From the NCBI GenBank assembly GCA_963722585.1, contig CAVRNU010000064.1:1-64000 (forward strand): 64,000 nt of DNA, written 5' to 3'. The translations under genes and the position numbers were made by a program. This DNA comes from KBS-96 sp963722585. GTDB lineage: Bacteria > Acidobacteriota > Terriglobia > Bryobacterales > Bryobacteraceae. The notes beneath the pieces are model-generated. The model was not told the DNA's origin. It ran no database searches and saw nothing but the letters and a program-made list of their open reading frames with translations. Of the stretch, positions 9,403 to 16,670 are shown piece after piece (positions within the stretch are counted from its first letter, which is position 1; each line of letters begins with the position of its first letter).

Positions 9403-10851
9403 TCAAATGCTTCGCAAAAACAGCGCTGCCGTCATGAGCGCCACGAACGAAAAAGCCACCTGCCCTACTAGCAAAGTATTCGCTAGGCTAACTTTTAGCC
9501 GGCTGCTGCCACTCGTCCGCGATTCTTCTTTCAGAGTTTCCGCTACGCTCGTGCGCGAGGCCCGCAACGCCGGAATTGTGCCGAACACAAAGCCAGTCAG
9601 CAGCGCGACAGTTAGGGTAAACACAAATACCGTTGCATCCATGTTTGGCTTGATCATGTTCGCCGAGACCCCGCCCGGCAGCGACGACCATAACAGTTGC
9701 AAACCCGTATACCCGATCGCCAGTCCCACCACGCCGCTCAGGAACGCGAGAAACACGCTCTCGGTAAGAAGCTGCCGCACCAACCTTCCGCGGCTCGCTC
9801 CGATTGCCAAACGGACCGCGATTTCCTGCCTTCTGGCTGCCGCGCGCGCCAACAGCAGGTTCGCCACATTCGAGCACGCTATCAGCAAAACAATGGCCAC
9901 GATAATCAGCAGCACTGCGCTGCCGAATAAAAAGGGCGTACTCCCGCTGCCCGAGCTTCCGAAGAGAACATCGGTGATCGGCAGTACCGCAGCGCTATGC
10001 CCCTCGTCCGCTTCCGGGTACTCGCGTGCCAGCGCCGATGCTATGGTTTCGAGATCGGCGCGTGCCTGCGCGCGGCTCACTCCGCTCTTTAACCGACCGA
10101 CCCCCAGAAAAGCCGCCTTGATTCGGTTGCTTAGGGCGCCCTGCATTTCGTTGGGTAACAATTGTTCCGCCATCGCTGCCGGTATCCACAGATCGGGTCC
10201 GAAGATCGCATTCATTCCGATGAATCTGGGCGGAGCGACACCTACAACCCTGAACACCACGTTGTTGAGGCGGAGAGTTCTACCCACTATGTCGTTCTCA
10301 CCTCCGAACCGCGCCTGCCACGTCGCGTAGTTCATCACCGCAACGGCGTGCGCGCCTGGTGCGCTGTCCTCTTCCGGCAGGAAGAAGCGACCTCGCACCG
10401 GCTTCAGACCTAATGTCGAAAAGTAGTTGCCCGTCACTAATTCGCCGAATATTCGTTCGGAACCGCCGCTTACGTCAAGCGTCAGAGGGCGTGGGCCTGT
10501 ATAGCCCGCGAGGGAAGTGAACACCCGGTTTCCGGCCTGGTAGTCTTTCAGGTCCGCCTCCGAGACCGGCAAAGGCATTTTCGACTGCGATGCATTCTTC
10601 GTCTCGGTGCCGGCGACCGCCGCCAACTCGGACGAGTTCTGAACTGGAAGCGGGTTCAAAATCAGCGTGTTGATTATCGTGAAGACGGTCGTGTTTGCGC
10701 CAATACCCAGCGCCAGCGTCAGAACCACAAACACAACGAATAATGGATTCTTCCGCATCATGCGGCCGGCGTACCGTATATCTCTCCACAGATTTTCGAC
10801 AAAATTGCCGGCTTGCATCTCCCCGGCGGGCACAGTGTCATGTTTCGGCAT
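9403..10851 (-). pseudogene. ADOP-type ABC transporter permease, 5' part ending at an in-frame stop
   Basis: This is the N-terminal part of the same permease: a first membrane segment (NPLFVVFVVLTLALGIGANT, about residues 30-50), a MacB periplasmic core, an FtsX domain (ARRQEIAVRLAIGASRGRLV) and the start of the second half. It ends in ALFLRSI followed by TGA (9403-9405). The same frame reads on as RAYDMDPGFETSHLAVL, so the TGA replaces a sense codon, most simply CGA. The likely start is the ATG at 10851 or 10818. Upstream codons to 11004 are open but run through a palindromic repeat and overlap the divergent pterin gene. The family normally works as an efflux or cell-envelope transport permease of about 800-880 residues. 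Confidence 0.85.
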
Positions 10852-10880
10852 ACGCTGATGAATACGCTCCCTCAGCCGCT

Positions 10881-10933
10881 CCGTTCCCTCAAAATACGAC
10901 CGCTGGTTCCGAGCCGCGACCGCGAGGGAACGG
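10881..10933. repeat. Family B repeat (copy 1) within a long inverted repeat
   Basis: CCGTTCCCTC (10881-10890) and GAGGGAACGG (10924-10933) are perfect 10-bp inverted arms. The 24-25 bases at 10909-10933, with core GAGCCGCGACCGCGAGGGA, recur with one mismatch on the other strand at 18579-18602. It sits in the gap between the permease pseudogene start and the divergent pterin gene. Confidence 0.7.
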
Positions 10934-11015
10934 TATTTCAACAGTAGCCGAGGAGAATAAGAGGGATAATTAGTTAGAAGTGTCCTGCGCGGAGGCTGGC
11001 GCATCGTACCAGGAA

Positions 11016-11438
11016 ATGTTTATTACTCGTAAGGCTGAGTTTTCGGCCTCCCATGTATGCCGGATCGGAGATTGGACCGACGAGGCAAACGAGCGGGTTT
11101 ACGGCGCCGCGGCGAATTCTCATGGGCATGGACACAATTATATTTTGGAGGTGACGCTCGAGGGAGCCCCAGACCCTGTCACGGGCATGGTGGTCGACCT
11201 TAAGGAACTCAAGGACGTCATTGAGAGGGAAGTGCTTGCTCCCATGGATCACCGTTTCTTAAACTTCGAGGTGCCTCCTTTTGATCGCCTGATTCCGACA
11301 ACGGAAAACGTCGCCATCGAGATCTGGCGGCGACTGGCGCCGCGGTTCAACGGAGGACGCGCGAAGCTCGACCGCGTCCGGCTATACGAGACGCCCGATC
11401 TTTATGTCGATATCAGAAGCGAGGATGTGGAAGGATGA
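11016..11438 (+). CDS. 6-pyruvoyltetrahydropterin synthase-like protein A (catalytic Cys absent, Asp-His kept)
   Basis: This is a 140-residue member of COG0720, closest in layout to the animal-type PTPS that converts dihydroneopterin triphosphate to 6-pyruvoyltetrahydropterin. The zinc ligands are present: H13 (FSASH), H38 and H40 (HGH). The D78-H79 pair (PMDH) and the substrate-anchoring Glu (LYETPD) are also kept. The catalytic Cys of the CxxxxxHGH motif is replaced: VYGAAANSHGHGHNY has Ala at residue 32 where animal enzymes have the Cys of FGKCNN. I prefer the ATG at 11016, where PTPS homology begins. A GTG at 10980 is possible and has a purine-rich stretch (GAGGGA) upstream. The stop overlaps the next start by four bases, so the two PTPS genes are translationally coupled. 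Confidence 0.88.
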   Translation: MFITRKAEFSASHVCRIGDWTDEANERVYGAAANSHGHGHNYILEVTLEGAPDPVTGMVVDLKELKDVIEREVLAPMDHRFLNFEVPPFDRLIPTTENVAIEIWRRLAPRFNGGRAKLDRVRLYETPDLYVDIRSEDVEG

Positions 11439-11890
11439 CGGCATCGCTCACCCGGAGATATCGATTTTCAGCCTCTCACCGGCTGCACACGGCTGCGCTT
11501 TCTAACGCGGAAAACAGACGCGTCTTTGGGAAGTGCAATAACCTTTACGGGCATGGGCATGACTACGAGTTGGAAGTGACCATACATGGTCCTGTCGATC
11601 CGAGGACCGGGTTGACGGTGCCGGTTCCTGAGCTGGACCGGTACGTACAGACTCGAATCCTGAGCCGTTTTGCAAACAAAAACATCAACCTAGATGTGCC
11701 GGAGTTCGAGGACATTGTTCCGACCACTGAGAATCTGGCACTCGCGGTAGCGAGCTTGCTCAATTCGGAATGGCCGCTCGGACGTGAGCGGGATGGCGAC
11801 AAGTTGACGCGAGTGCACCTTCAAGAGACGGGCCGGAACAGTTTTGAGGTTGTTCTTCCCCGGACCGGGGCGGAAGATGAACACCAGTAG
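11435..11890 (+). CDS. 6-pyruvoyltetrahydropterin synthase-like protein B (catalytic Cys kept, Asp-His absent)
   Basis: This 151-residue PTPS paralogue starts at an ATGA overlap with the preceding gene. It keeps the zinc ligands H15, H40 and H42 and the catalytic C34 in VFGKCNNLYGHGHDY, the animal-type CxxxxxHGH motif rather than the CxxxHGH of QueD. The Asp-His of the triad is gone: the segment aligned to PLDHKNLD reads RFANKNIN, with A80-N81. The Glu near the C-terminus (LQETG) remains. With protein A, which has the opposite loss, it may form mixed active sites in a hetero-oligomer. It is followed closely by folE, whose product supplies the PTPS substrate. Confidence 0.88.
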   Translation: MTASLTRRYRFSASHRLHTAALSNAENRRVFGKCNNLYGHGHDYELEVTIHGPVDPRTGLTVPVPELDRYVQTRILSRFANKNINLDVPEFEDIVPTTENLALAVASLLNSEWPLGRERDGDKLTRVHLQETGRNSFEVVLPRTGAEDEHQ

Positions 11891-11897
11891 GACACGA

Positions 11898-12509
11898 ATG
11901 AAAAAGAATAATGCTGTCGTCGATTTTCGCCCAAAATCGGAATCCGAGTCGATCGCTTATCATTTGAAGGCGGTACTTGAGGCACTGGGCGAGAATCCCG
12001 ACCGCGAAGGCCTTGTGCGCACGCCCGAACGGTTCGAGAAGGCGCTGAAGTTTCTTACGAGCGGTTATTCAACAGACGTCAAGGAAATCGTCAACGGAGC
12101 CCTGTTCAACGTCAACTATGACGAAATGGTGATCGTGAAAGACATTGAATTCTTCAGCATGTGCGAGCACCATTTGCTTCCTTTCTTCGGCAAGATGCAC
12201 GTCGCCTACCTGCCGAACCACAGAGTGATCGGGCTAAGCAAAATTCCACGCATTGTGGATGTTTTCGCGCGGCGCTTTCAGATTCAGGAACGGTTGACAC
12301 AGCAGATTGCCGAGACGATTCAGGAGCTTGTGAACCCGCGCGGTGTCGGCGTCATTTGTGAAGCGCGCCACTTTTGCATGATGATGCGCGGAGTGGAAAA
12401 GCAACACTCCGGGACAGTAACAAGCTCGATGCTGGGATCGTTCCGAACGAGCAAGGAGAGCCGCGATGAGCTGCTCTCGCTCGTGCGGTCGCGTTCCGAC
12501 CACTTTTGA
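11898..12509 (+). CDS. folE: GTP cyclohydrolase I
   Basis: FolE opens the imidazole ring of GTP to give 7,8-dihydroneopterin triphosphate, first step of folate, queuosine and biopterin-type routes. About 203 residues, the usual length. Zinc-site motifs are complete: MCEHHLLPFFGK near residue 91 and CEARHFCMMMRG near residue 154. The ATG at 11898 gives the standard N-terminus (MKKNNAVVDFRPKSE), but its ribosome site is weak. An ATG at 11877, overlapping the preceding stop, is a possible alternative. As third gene of the cluster it links the two PTPS paralogues to pterin synthesis. No queC, queE, queF or folB/folK is nearby, so a tetrahydropterin cofactor is the likelier product than queuosine; this is inference. 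Confidence 0.95.
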   Translation: MKKNNAVVDFRPKSESESIAYHLKAVLEALGENPDREGLVRTPERFEKALKFLTSGYSTDVKEIVNGALFNVNYDEMVIVKDIEFFSMCEHHLLPFFGKMHVAYLPNHRVIGLSKIPRIVDVFARRFQIQERLTQQIAETIQELVNPRGVGVICEARHFCMMMRGVEKQHSGTVTSSMLGSFRTSKESRDELLSLVRSRSDHF

Positions 12510-12601
12510 AGAACGGCTTGGAATCGGGCGCGCGGCGCTCGACTCGCTCCGCCGTCATGGCCCGCCTCAGGCTTCCCGCTGCGTGTTAGCATGTGGGTGA
12601 A

Positions 12602-12988
12602 ATGCATGAGCATTTTCGCTACTTCGAGGTAGGGCCCGATCCATTCGGAAGGAACTGGACAGCGCAGTTCCGCTGGCTGCAAACGGCAATTTCCATTAGG
12701 CATGCCGATACCGTCGACGTCAAATTTCTGCTCAAATGCGACGATGGCACCGAAGAGGAAAAGGTAATCGCCTTGCCGCACGCCGCGCTGCTCGAAGTGT
12801 GTAAGGAACGCAACCGCAAGTTGACCGACCCCTGGTGTATGAAACTTGCGGCGCTGCACGTGCAGCGCATGATCGAGACTGGGGAGGACATCGAAAAAAC
12901 CCTGGTTACCTTGACAGCTAGCGAAATCGCCGGCCACGATCGTGAATTGCAAGGGAAGCTCGAACCGAACGCGCTGGCTGAACGGTGA
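12602..12988 (+). CDS. Conserved hypothetical protein
   Basis: A soluble protein of about 128 residues with no signal peptide or membrane segment. The N-terminal half (HFRYFEVGPDPFGRNWTAQF, then beta-rich sequence) reads as a compact domain; the C-terminal half is mostly helical, with CMKLAALHVQRMIETGEDIE near residue 80. I do not recognise the family. The start could also be the GTG at 12593. It lies between folE and a LysW-like gene in the same direction, but gaps of 90 and 72 bases argue against tight coupling. Confidence 0.65.
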   Translation: MHEHFRYFEVGPDPFGRNWTAQFRWLQTAISIRHADTVDVKFLLKCDDGTEEEKVIALPHAALLEVCKERNRKLTDPWCMKLAALHVQRMIETGEDIEKTLVTLTASEIAGHDRELQGKLEPNALAER

Positions 12989-13060
12989 GCCACGCATGAG
13001 CCGGAAGATGTGAGGCATTCGCCCTTTTTCAGGATTCCAATTTACCGGAGAACCAAGATT

Positions 13061-13291
13061 ATGATTAGTTGCCCGAAATGTGATGCGGCTATCGATGTCG
13101 AAGAAGAAGACCTGGACGAAGGTGACCTGCTCTCTTGCGATGAATGCGGGGCGTCGCTTACAGTCACGAGCGTGAATCCGGTTGAGTTGGGATCGGAAGA
13201 CGATGCGGATGAGGACGAGGAGGATTACGACTTTGAAGAGGACGATGAAGATGAGGAAGAAGAGGCAGAGGGTGAGGAAGACTGGCAATGA
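13061..13291 (+). CDS. LysW-like zinc-ribbon acidic protein, C-terminus EDWQ
   Basis: A 76-residue protein resembling LysW, the amino-group carrier of lysine/arginine biosynthesis. A zinc ribbon is formed by C4-C7 and C26-C29 (ISCPKC and SCDEC), followed by an expanded run of about 35 mostly acidic residues. LysW proteins are about 54 residues and end in EDWGE, whose terminal Glu carries the substrate; this one ends in EEDWQ. A carrier role is therefore uncertain, unless the Gln is deamidated or the acidic tail serves another purpose. The ATG at 13061 is chosen because the ribbon starts there and CGGAGA lies upstream. None of LysX, LysY, LysZ or LysJ is in the window. The 3' end is duplicated just downstream. 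Confidence 0.7.
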   Translation: MISCPKCDAAIDVEEEDLDEGDLLSCDECGASLTVTSVNPVELGSEDDADEDEEDYDFEEDDEDEEEEAEGEEDWQ

Positions 13292-13349
13292 GCCAGTCGC
13301 TCGAGCTTGGACTGGCAATGAGCCAGTCGTTCGAGTTTGGACTGGCAGT
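13280..13349. repeat. 30-bp tandem repeat with hairpins, covering the stop codon of the LysW-like gene
   Basis: Units at 13281-13310 and 13311-13340 differ at two bases, and a partial third unit runs to 13349. Each unit has the hairpin GACTGGC-AATGA-GCCAGTC (13280-13298 and 13310-13328). The loop contains the gene's TGA stop, and the second unit repeats the codons for D-W-Q-stop. This could act as a terminator or mRNA stabiliser. Confidence 0.85.
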
Positions 13350-13382
13350 AACCCGCAGTAAGCAGTAATAGGGTCGATTTCC

Positions 13383-13745
13383 GTGGCCTTCCTGTTGAAG
13401 CGGCTAGCGTGCGCCGCGCTTCTCGGCTGCATCGTCGCCAGCACCGCGCTCGCGAGAAATCAGAGCAAGCAAACTTTCGACACAAACACTCGCACGGTGA
13501 TGGGCATCGTGACTGACTCTGGCGGGAAACCTGCATCGGGCGCCGTAGTCCTGCTGAAGGACACTAAAACCTTGCAGATTCGTTCGTACGTAACCAAGAA
13601 CGACGGTATCTATCGTTTCCTCGGACTTAGTGCCAACGACGAATACGAGCTTCGAGCGCAACGGAACGGTGCTGTGAGTAACGCGAAAACTCTGAGTCAG
13701 TATGACAGCCGCAAACAAGCCAAGATCGATCTGAAGATTAAGTGA
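13383..13745 (+). CDS. Small secreted carboxypeptidase-regulatory-like protein
   Basis: A 120-residue exported protein. A signal peptide (LLKRLACAALLGCIVASTAL, cleavage near ALA) is followed by one carboxypeptidase-regulatory beta-sandwich domain (VMGIVTDSGGKPASGAVVLL to the end). Such domains are non-catalytic and usually attach to larger receptors or TPR proteins; here one stands alone. The start is a GTG at 13383 with a weak AGGG upstream. The function is unknown. Confidence 0.7.
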   Translation: MAFLLKRLACAALLGCIVASTALARNQSKQTFDTNTRTVMGIVTDSGGKPASGAVVLLKDTKTLQIRSYVTKNDGIYRFLGLSANDEYELRAQRNGAVSNAKTLSQYDSRKQAKIDLKIK

Positions 13746-13757
13746 ACCCTCATCAAA

Positions 13758-13783
13758 GACCGGTCACTGACGCTCGCGGCTCC
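13758..13783 (-). repeat. Family A palindromic repeat (divergent copy)
   Basis: Read on the minus strand, this has the pattern GGAGCCGCGAGCGTCAGTGA then CCGG. It matches the copies at 22146-22170, 38966-38990 and 49534-49558 with several differences, and lies 13 bases past a stop codon, as intergenic repeats of this type often do. Confidence 0.55.
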
Positions 13784-13857
13784 TTGAGATCTTCATCAAT
13801 ATTGGTGGGCCGCAGTTCCTCGAACCGAATGTGGTGTGATGCCCTCGGAGGATATAC

Positions 13858-14262
13858 ATGGCAGAAGTAAATTTGGAACTGGCCCGGAAAGTGATTGCGG
13901 CCGCCGAAAAGAAGGCTGCGGAGATCGGGCAGCCAATGAACATTGCCGTAGCCGATGCGGGAGGAAATCTGGTGGCGCATGTCCGGATGGACGGCGCGTG
14001 GCTGGGCAGCATCGATATTTCTATCAACAAGGCTTATACAGCGCGCGCATTCGATATCGCAACCAAGGATCTGGCAGCACACTCGCAATCGGGCGGGCAG
14101 TTTTTCGGTATCCATGCGTCCAATCACGGGCGTATTATGATTTTCGCGGGCGGCATCCCATTGAAGAGCGGCGGCAAGGTAATTGGCGCTATCGGCGTAA
14201 GCGGTGGCTCTGGCGAGCAGGATCACGCGGTCGCCGAAGCAGGCGCCGCCGTCGTCAAATGA
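13858..14262 (+). CDS. GlcG/HbpS-like (DUF336) protein
   Basis: A 134-residue protein of the GlcG/HbpS family. Known members bind haem or corrinoid, or lie in glycolate and dehydrogenase operons as accessory proteins. The fold's core is visible in NIAVADAGGNLVAHVRMDGA (residues about 27-46) and in the glycine-rich C-terminus (IGAIGVSGGSGEQDHAVAEAG). GGAGG sits 7 bases before the ATG. No signal peptide. The formaldehyde dehydrogenase gene follows after 52 bases in the same direction, so the two are probably co-transcribed; an accessory role in that oxidation is inference. Confidence 0.85.
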   Translation: MAEVNLELARKVIAAAEKKAAEIGQPMNIAVADAGGNLVAHVRMDGAWLGSIDISINKAYTARAFDIATKDLAAHSQSGGQFFGIHASNHGRIMIFAGGIPLKSGGKVIGAIGVSGGSGEQDHAVAEAGAAVVK

Positions 14263-14314
14263 CCGCCCATTTTTGAAAGACCCTTCAGCCAAGTACGCGA
14301 AAGGAGAAAATTGC

Positions 14315-15508
14315 ATGCCAGGCAACAAAGGCGTTATCTATCTCGGGCCCGGTAAGGTGGAAGTAAAGACCATCGATTACCCTAAACTGGCCCTGGGCAA
14401 TCGCAAGTGTGAACACGGCGTAATTCTGAAGATTGTTTCGACAAATATTTGCGGCAGCGACCAGCATATGGTTCGCGGCCGGACAACGGCTCAGCCAGGA
14501 CTGGTACTCGGTCACGAAATAACGGGCGAGATCATCGAGGCCGGCCGCGACGTCGAGTTCTTGAAAGTTGGAGATCTGGTGTCCGTGCCGTTCAACATTG
14601 CCTGCGGCCGGTGCCGTAACTGCAAGGAAGGAAAGACGGGCATTTGTTTGAAGGTGAATGGAGACCGGGCCGGAGCGGCGTATGGCTACGTAGATATGGG
14701 CGGTTGGGTCGGCGGCCAGGCGGAGTATGTCATGTGCCCCTACGCCGATTTCAATCTGCTCAAGTTTCCCGACAAGGAGCAAGCGATGGCGAAGATTCGC
14801 GATCTCACCTTGCTGTCCGACATTTTCCCCACCGGTTATCACGGCGCCGTTACGGCGGGTGTCGGTCCGGGCATGATTGTCTACGTGGCAGGAGGTGGGC
14901 CGGTAGGTTTGGCTTGCGCTGCCGCCTGCCAGCTTCTCGGGGCTGCCGTGGTGATTGTTGGCGACATGATTCCCGAACGGCTGAAGCAGGCCAAGAGCTT
15001 TGGGTGCGAGACAGTCGATTTGAAGCAGGCCGGCTCGCTCCCTGAGAAAATCGAGAAAATTGTCGGCGTGCCTGAAGTAGATTGCGCAGTCGATTGCGTG
15101 GGATTCGAGGCTCGAGGCCACGGCGAACACAGCGCCAAGGAACATCCCGCCACGGTACTGAATGCGTTAATGGAGTTGACACGCGCGGGCGGCGGCATCG
15201 GCATTCCCGGGCTGTATGTCACCGAAGACCCGGGTGCGCAAGACGCGAACGCCAAAACGGGAACCCTCGGAATCCGAATCGGTCTGGGCTGGGCGAAGTC
15301 GCATACATTCGCGACAGGGCAGTGTCCCGTGATGCGGTATCACCGGCAGCTGATGCAAGCGATTCTGCACGACAAAACTCAGATCGCCAAAGCGGTGAAC
15401 GTGACCGTGATTTCGCTCGAAGAGGCGCCCCAAGGGTACAAGGATTTCGACAAGGGCGCCGCGAAGAAATACGTGCTCGATCCCCATGGATTGCTGAAGG
15501 CCGCATAG
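14315..15508 (+). CDS. fdhA: Glutathione-independent formaldehyde dehydrogenase
   Basis: A 397-residue zinc-dependent medium-chain dehydrogenase that oxidises formaldehyde with NAD without glutathione. Features include the catalytic-zinc Cys in NICGSDQHM (near residue 46), GHEITGEIIEAG, the structural-zinc cysteines in CGRCRNCKEGKTGIC (near 97-111), and a Rossmann glycine motif VAGGGPVGLACAAACQLLG with Asp at the following strand end, fitting NAD. Length and motifs match the Pseudomonas-type enzyme. AAGGAG at 14301-14306 fixes the start at 14315. It would detoxify formaldehyde or disproportionate aldehydes in the cytoplasm. Confidence 0.93.
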   Translation: MPGNKGVIYLGPGKVEVKTIDYPKLALGNRKCEHGVILKIVSTNICGSDQHMVRGRTTAQPGLVLGHEITGEIIEAGRDVEFLKVGDLVSVPFNIACGRCRNCKEGKTGICLKVNGDRAGAAYGYVDMGGWVGGQAEYVMCPYADFNLLKFPDKEQAMAKIRDLTLLSDIFPTGYHGAVTAGVGPGMIVYVAGGGPVGLACAAACQLLGAAVVIVGDMIPERLKQAKSFGCETVDLKQAGSLPEKIEKIVGVPEVDCAVDCVGFEARGHGEHSAKEHPATVLNALMELTRAGGGIGIPGLYVTEDPGAQDANAKTGTLGIRIGLGWAKSHTFATGQCPVMRYHRQLMQAILHDKTQIAKAVNVTVISLEEAPQGYKDFDKGAAKKYVLDPHGLLKAA

Positions 15509-15536
15509 CCTAAAGCACCGCCAAGAAACATACCCT

Positions 15537-15573
15537 GCCCGCGCCGATCCGATTCATGGCTTCCGGCGCGGGC
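15537..15573. terminator. Long GC-rich hairpin after fdhA
   Basis: GCCCGCGCCG (15537-15546) pairs perfectly with CGGCGCGGGC (15564-15573), a 10-bp stem with a 17-base loop, 29 bases past the fdhA stop. There is no T-run, so termination is probable but not proven. Confidence 0.5.
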
Positions 15574-15693
15574 TTACCACTCCTCATACCAATCTCCACT
15601 TTAAATTAGCGGGTCAGCATGACCCGTTTCTCCAAAATTCTGCGCTTGATTACTCAGAAGGGCCAAAATCAACTGCGAGGCTAGTTCCCCCGG

Positions 15694-16173
15694 TTGCGCC
15701 CCTGGAGCCAAACAAAAACAGAGGTGCAAAAACAGTTGATCACTTCTACAGCACGCAGAATATGGATCGGGCCTTACGTGCCGCGGGCCCTGTGCACTTT
15801 GCTGTTTGCGATTGTCTCGCTTCCATCGGTATGGCCGCAGACGCCGGGACAATCCGCAAAGCCTACGCAGCAAGTGATTGCCGCGACTATCGATATCAAT
15901 GGCAAAATCACAGACACCTCCGCGGATGCAGCGAACGAGTTCTTAAGCAACATCGGGAGCGGGTCCGTACAATATCAACCCCCTGTAAATACATTTATGA
16001 CGCACTTGTTCAAGCCTATTAGCCAAGAGGGCCTTGGTGTTTACGGGCCTGCGTTCTTTGAAACCTGGCCGCTGCCACACCTTATTAGCGGCCCTTCGGC
16101 GACGACTCCCAACCCCAACGGCGGCTGGAACACGAGCGGCTGCAATTGGCAAGGAGCTACACCTTCGTTTTGA
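15694..16173 (+). CDS. Secreted hypothetical protein
   Basis: A frame of up to 159 residues. A hydrophobic stretch (ALCTLLFAIVSLPSVWPQ) resembles a signal peptide with an unusually long N-region. The mature part has no domain I know; it is rich in Pro, Asn, Gly and Thr and ends GCNWQGATPSF. The start is unclear: TTG at 15694 or GTG at 15724, neither with a good ribosome site. The following secreted gene lies 58 bases on. Coding status is plausible, not certain. Confidence 0.4.
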   Translation: MRPWSQTKTEVQKQLITSTARRIWIGPYVPRALCTLLFAIVSLPSVWPQTPGQSAKPTQQVIAATIDINGKITDTSADAANEFLSNIGSGSVQYQPPVNTFMTHLFKPISQEGLGVYGPAFFETWPLPHLISGPSATTPNPNGGWNTSGCNWQGATPSF

Positions 16174-16231
16174 GCCTGCTCCTCAAACACTTACAAGTCT
16201 CACTAACAATGAACACCTTTAGGAAGAAAAG

Positions 16232-16660
16232 ATGAAAGCGCTAATAATTGCATTTGCCGTGCTGATCTCGATGACACTCTATGCGCAGGAGAAAAGCCGC
16301 GTGTACCTGGATCCAAACGATCCCTTCTCCGCTTACTTCTCGTCCGCATTGGAGAAAAAGAATGTGCCCGTCGTCGTAACCACTGATCCCAAGCTTGCCG
16401 ATTACGTTGTCAAATTTCAAACCACTGACAACAATGGTTCGATTTTACAGGGCATCGCAACTGCGGTGACGCGCGGAAGCTGGGACAGTGGAGCCTTTAA
16501 CGAGGTGTCTATGAGGGTAATCGATAACAAGTCGAAAGATGTCACCTTTAGCTACACCTGCAAGAAGGACGACCGGTACACCGTTCTCGATGCCCAAAGG
16601 CCAAGTTCGGTTGCGGAATGCCTGGCAAAGCATTGGAAAAACAAACTTCCGAAGCAGTGA
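16232..16660 (+). CDS. Secreted hypothetical protein
   Basis: 142 residues with a clear signal peptide (MKALIIAFAVLISMTLYAQ) and AGGAAG upstream of the ATG. The mature part (SRVYLDPNDPFSAYFSSALE, then VPVVVTTDPKLADYVVKFQT) looks like an alpha/beta domain with two Cys near the end (YTCKK and AECLAK) that could form a disulphide. It is reminiscent of small periplasmic proteins found beside Acidobacteria envelope genes, but I cannot assign a family. It converges on the respiratory operon, separated by only 10 bases. Confidence 0.7.
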   Translation: MKALIIAFAVLISMTLYAQEKSRVYLDPNDPFSAYFSSALEKKNVPVVVTTDPKLADYVVKFQTTDNNGSILQGIATAVTRGSWDSGAFNEVSMRVIDNKSKDVTFSYTCKKDDRYTVLDAQRPSSVAECLAKHWKNKLPKQ

Positions 16661-16670
16661 TGGCTCGAGT

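Noticed and set aside
9403..9405. TGA inside the ABC permease as a selenocysteine codon
   Set aside because: The position is a Gln or Arg in relatives, there is no selenocysteine context, and a frameshift follows 50 bases later, so decay is simpler.
10980..11016. GTG at 10980 as the start of PTPS protein A
   Set aside because: The 12 extra residues do not match the family and PTPS homology begins at the ATG 11016; kept only as an alternative.
13280..13349. A CRISPR array
   Set aside because: There are only two full 30-bp units directly abutting, with no spacers and no cas genes.
12320..13444. A long open frame on the minus strand across folE, the hypothetical gene and the LysW-like gene
   Set aside because: It is antisense to well-supported genes, its protein is low complexity where it crosses the acidic codons and the 30-bp repeats, and it has no start signal.
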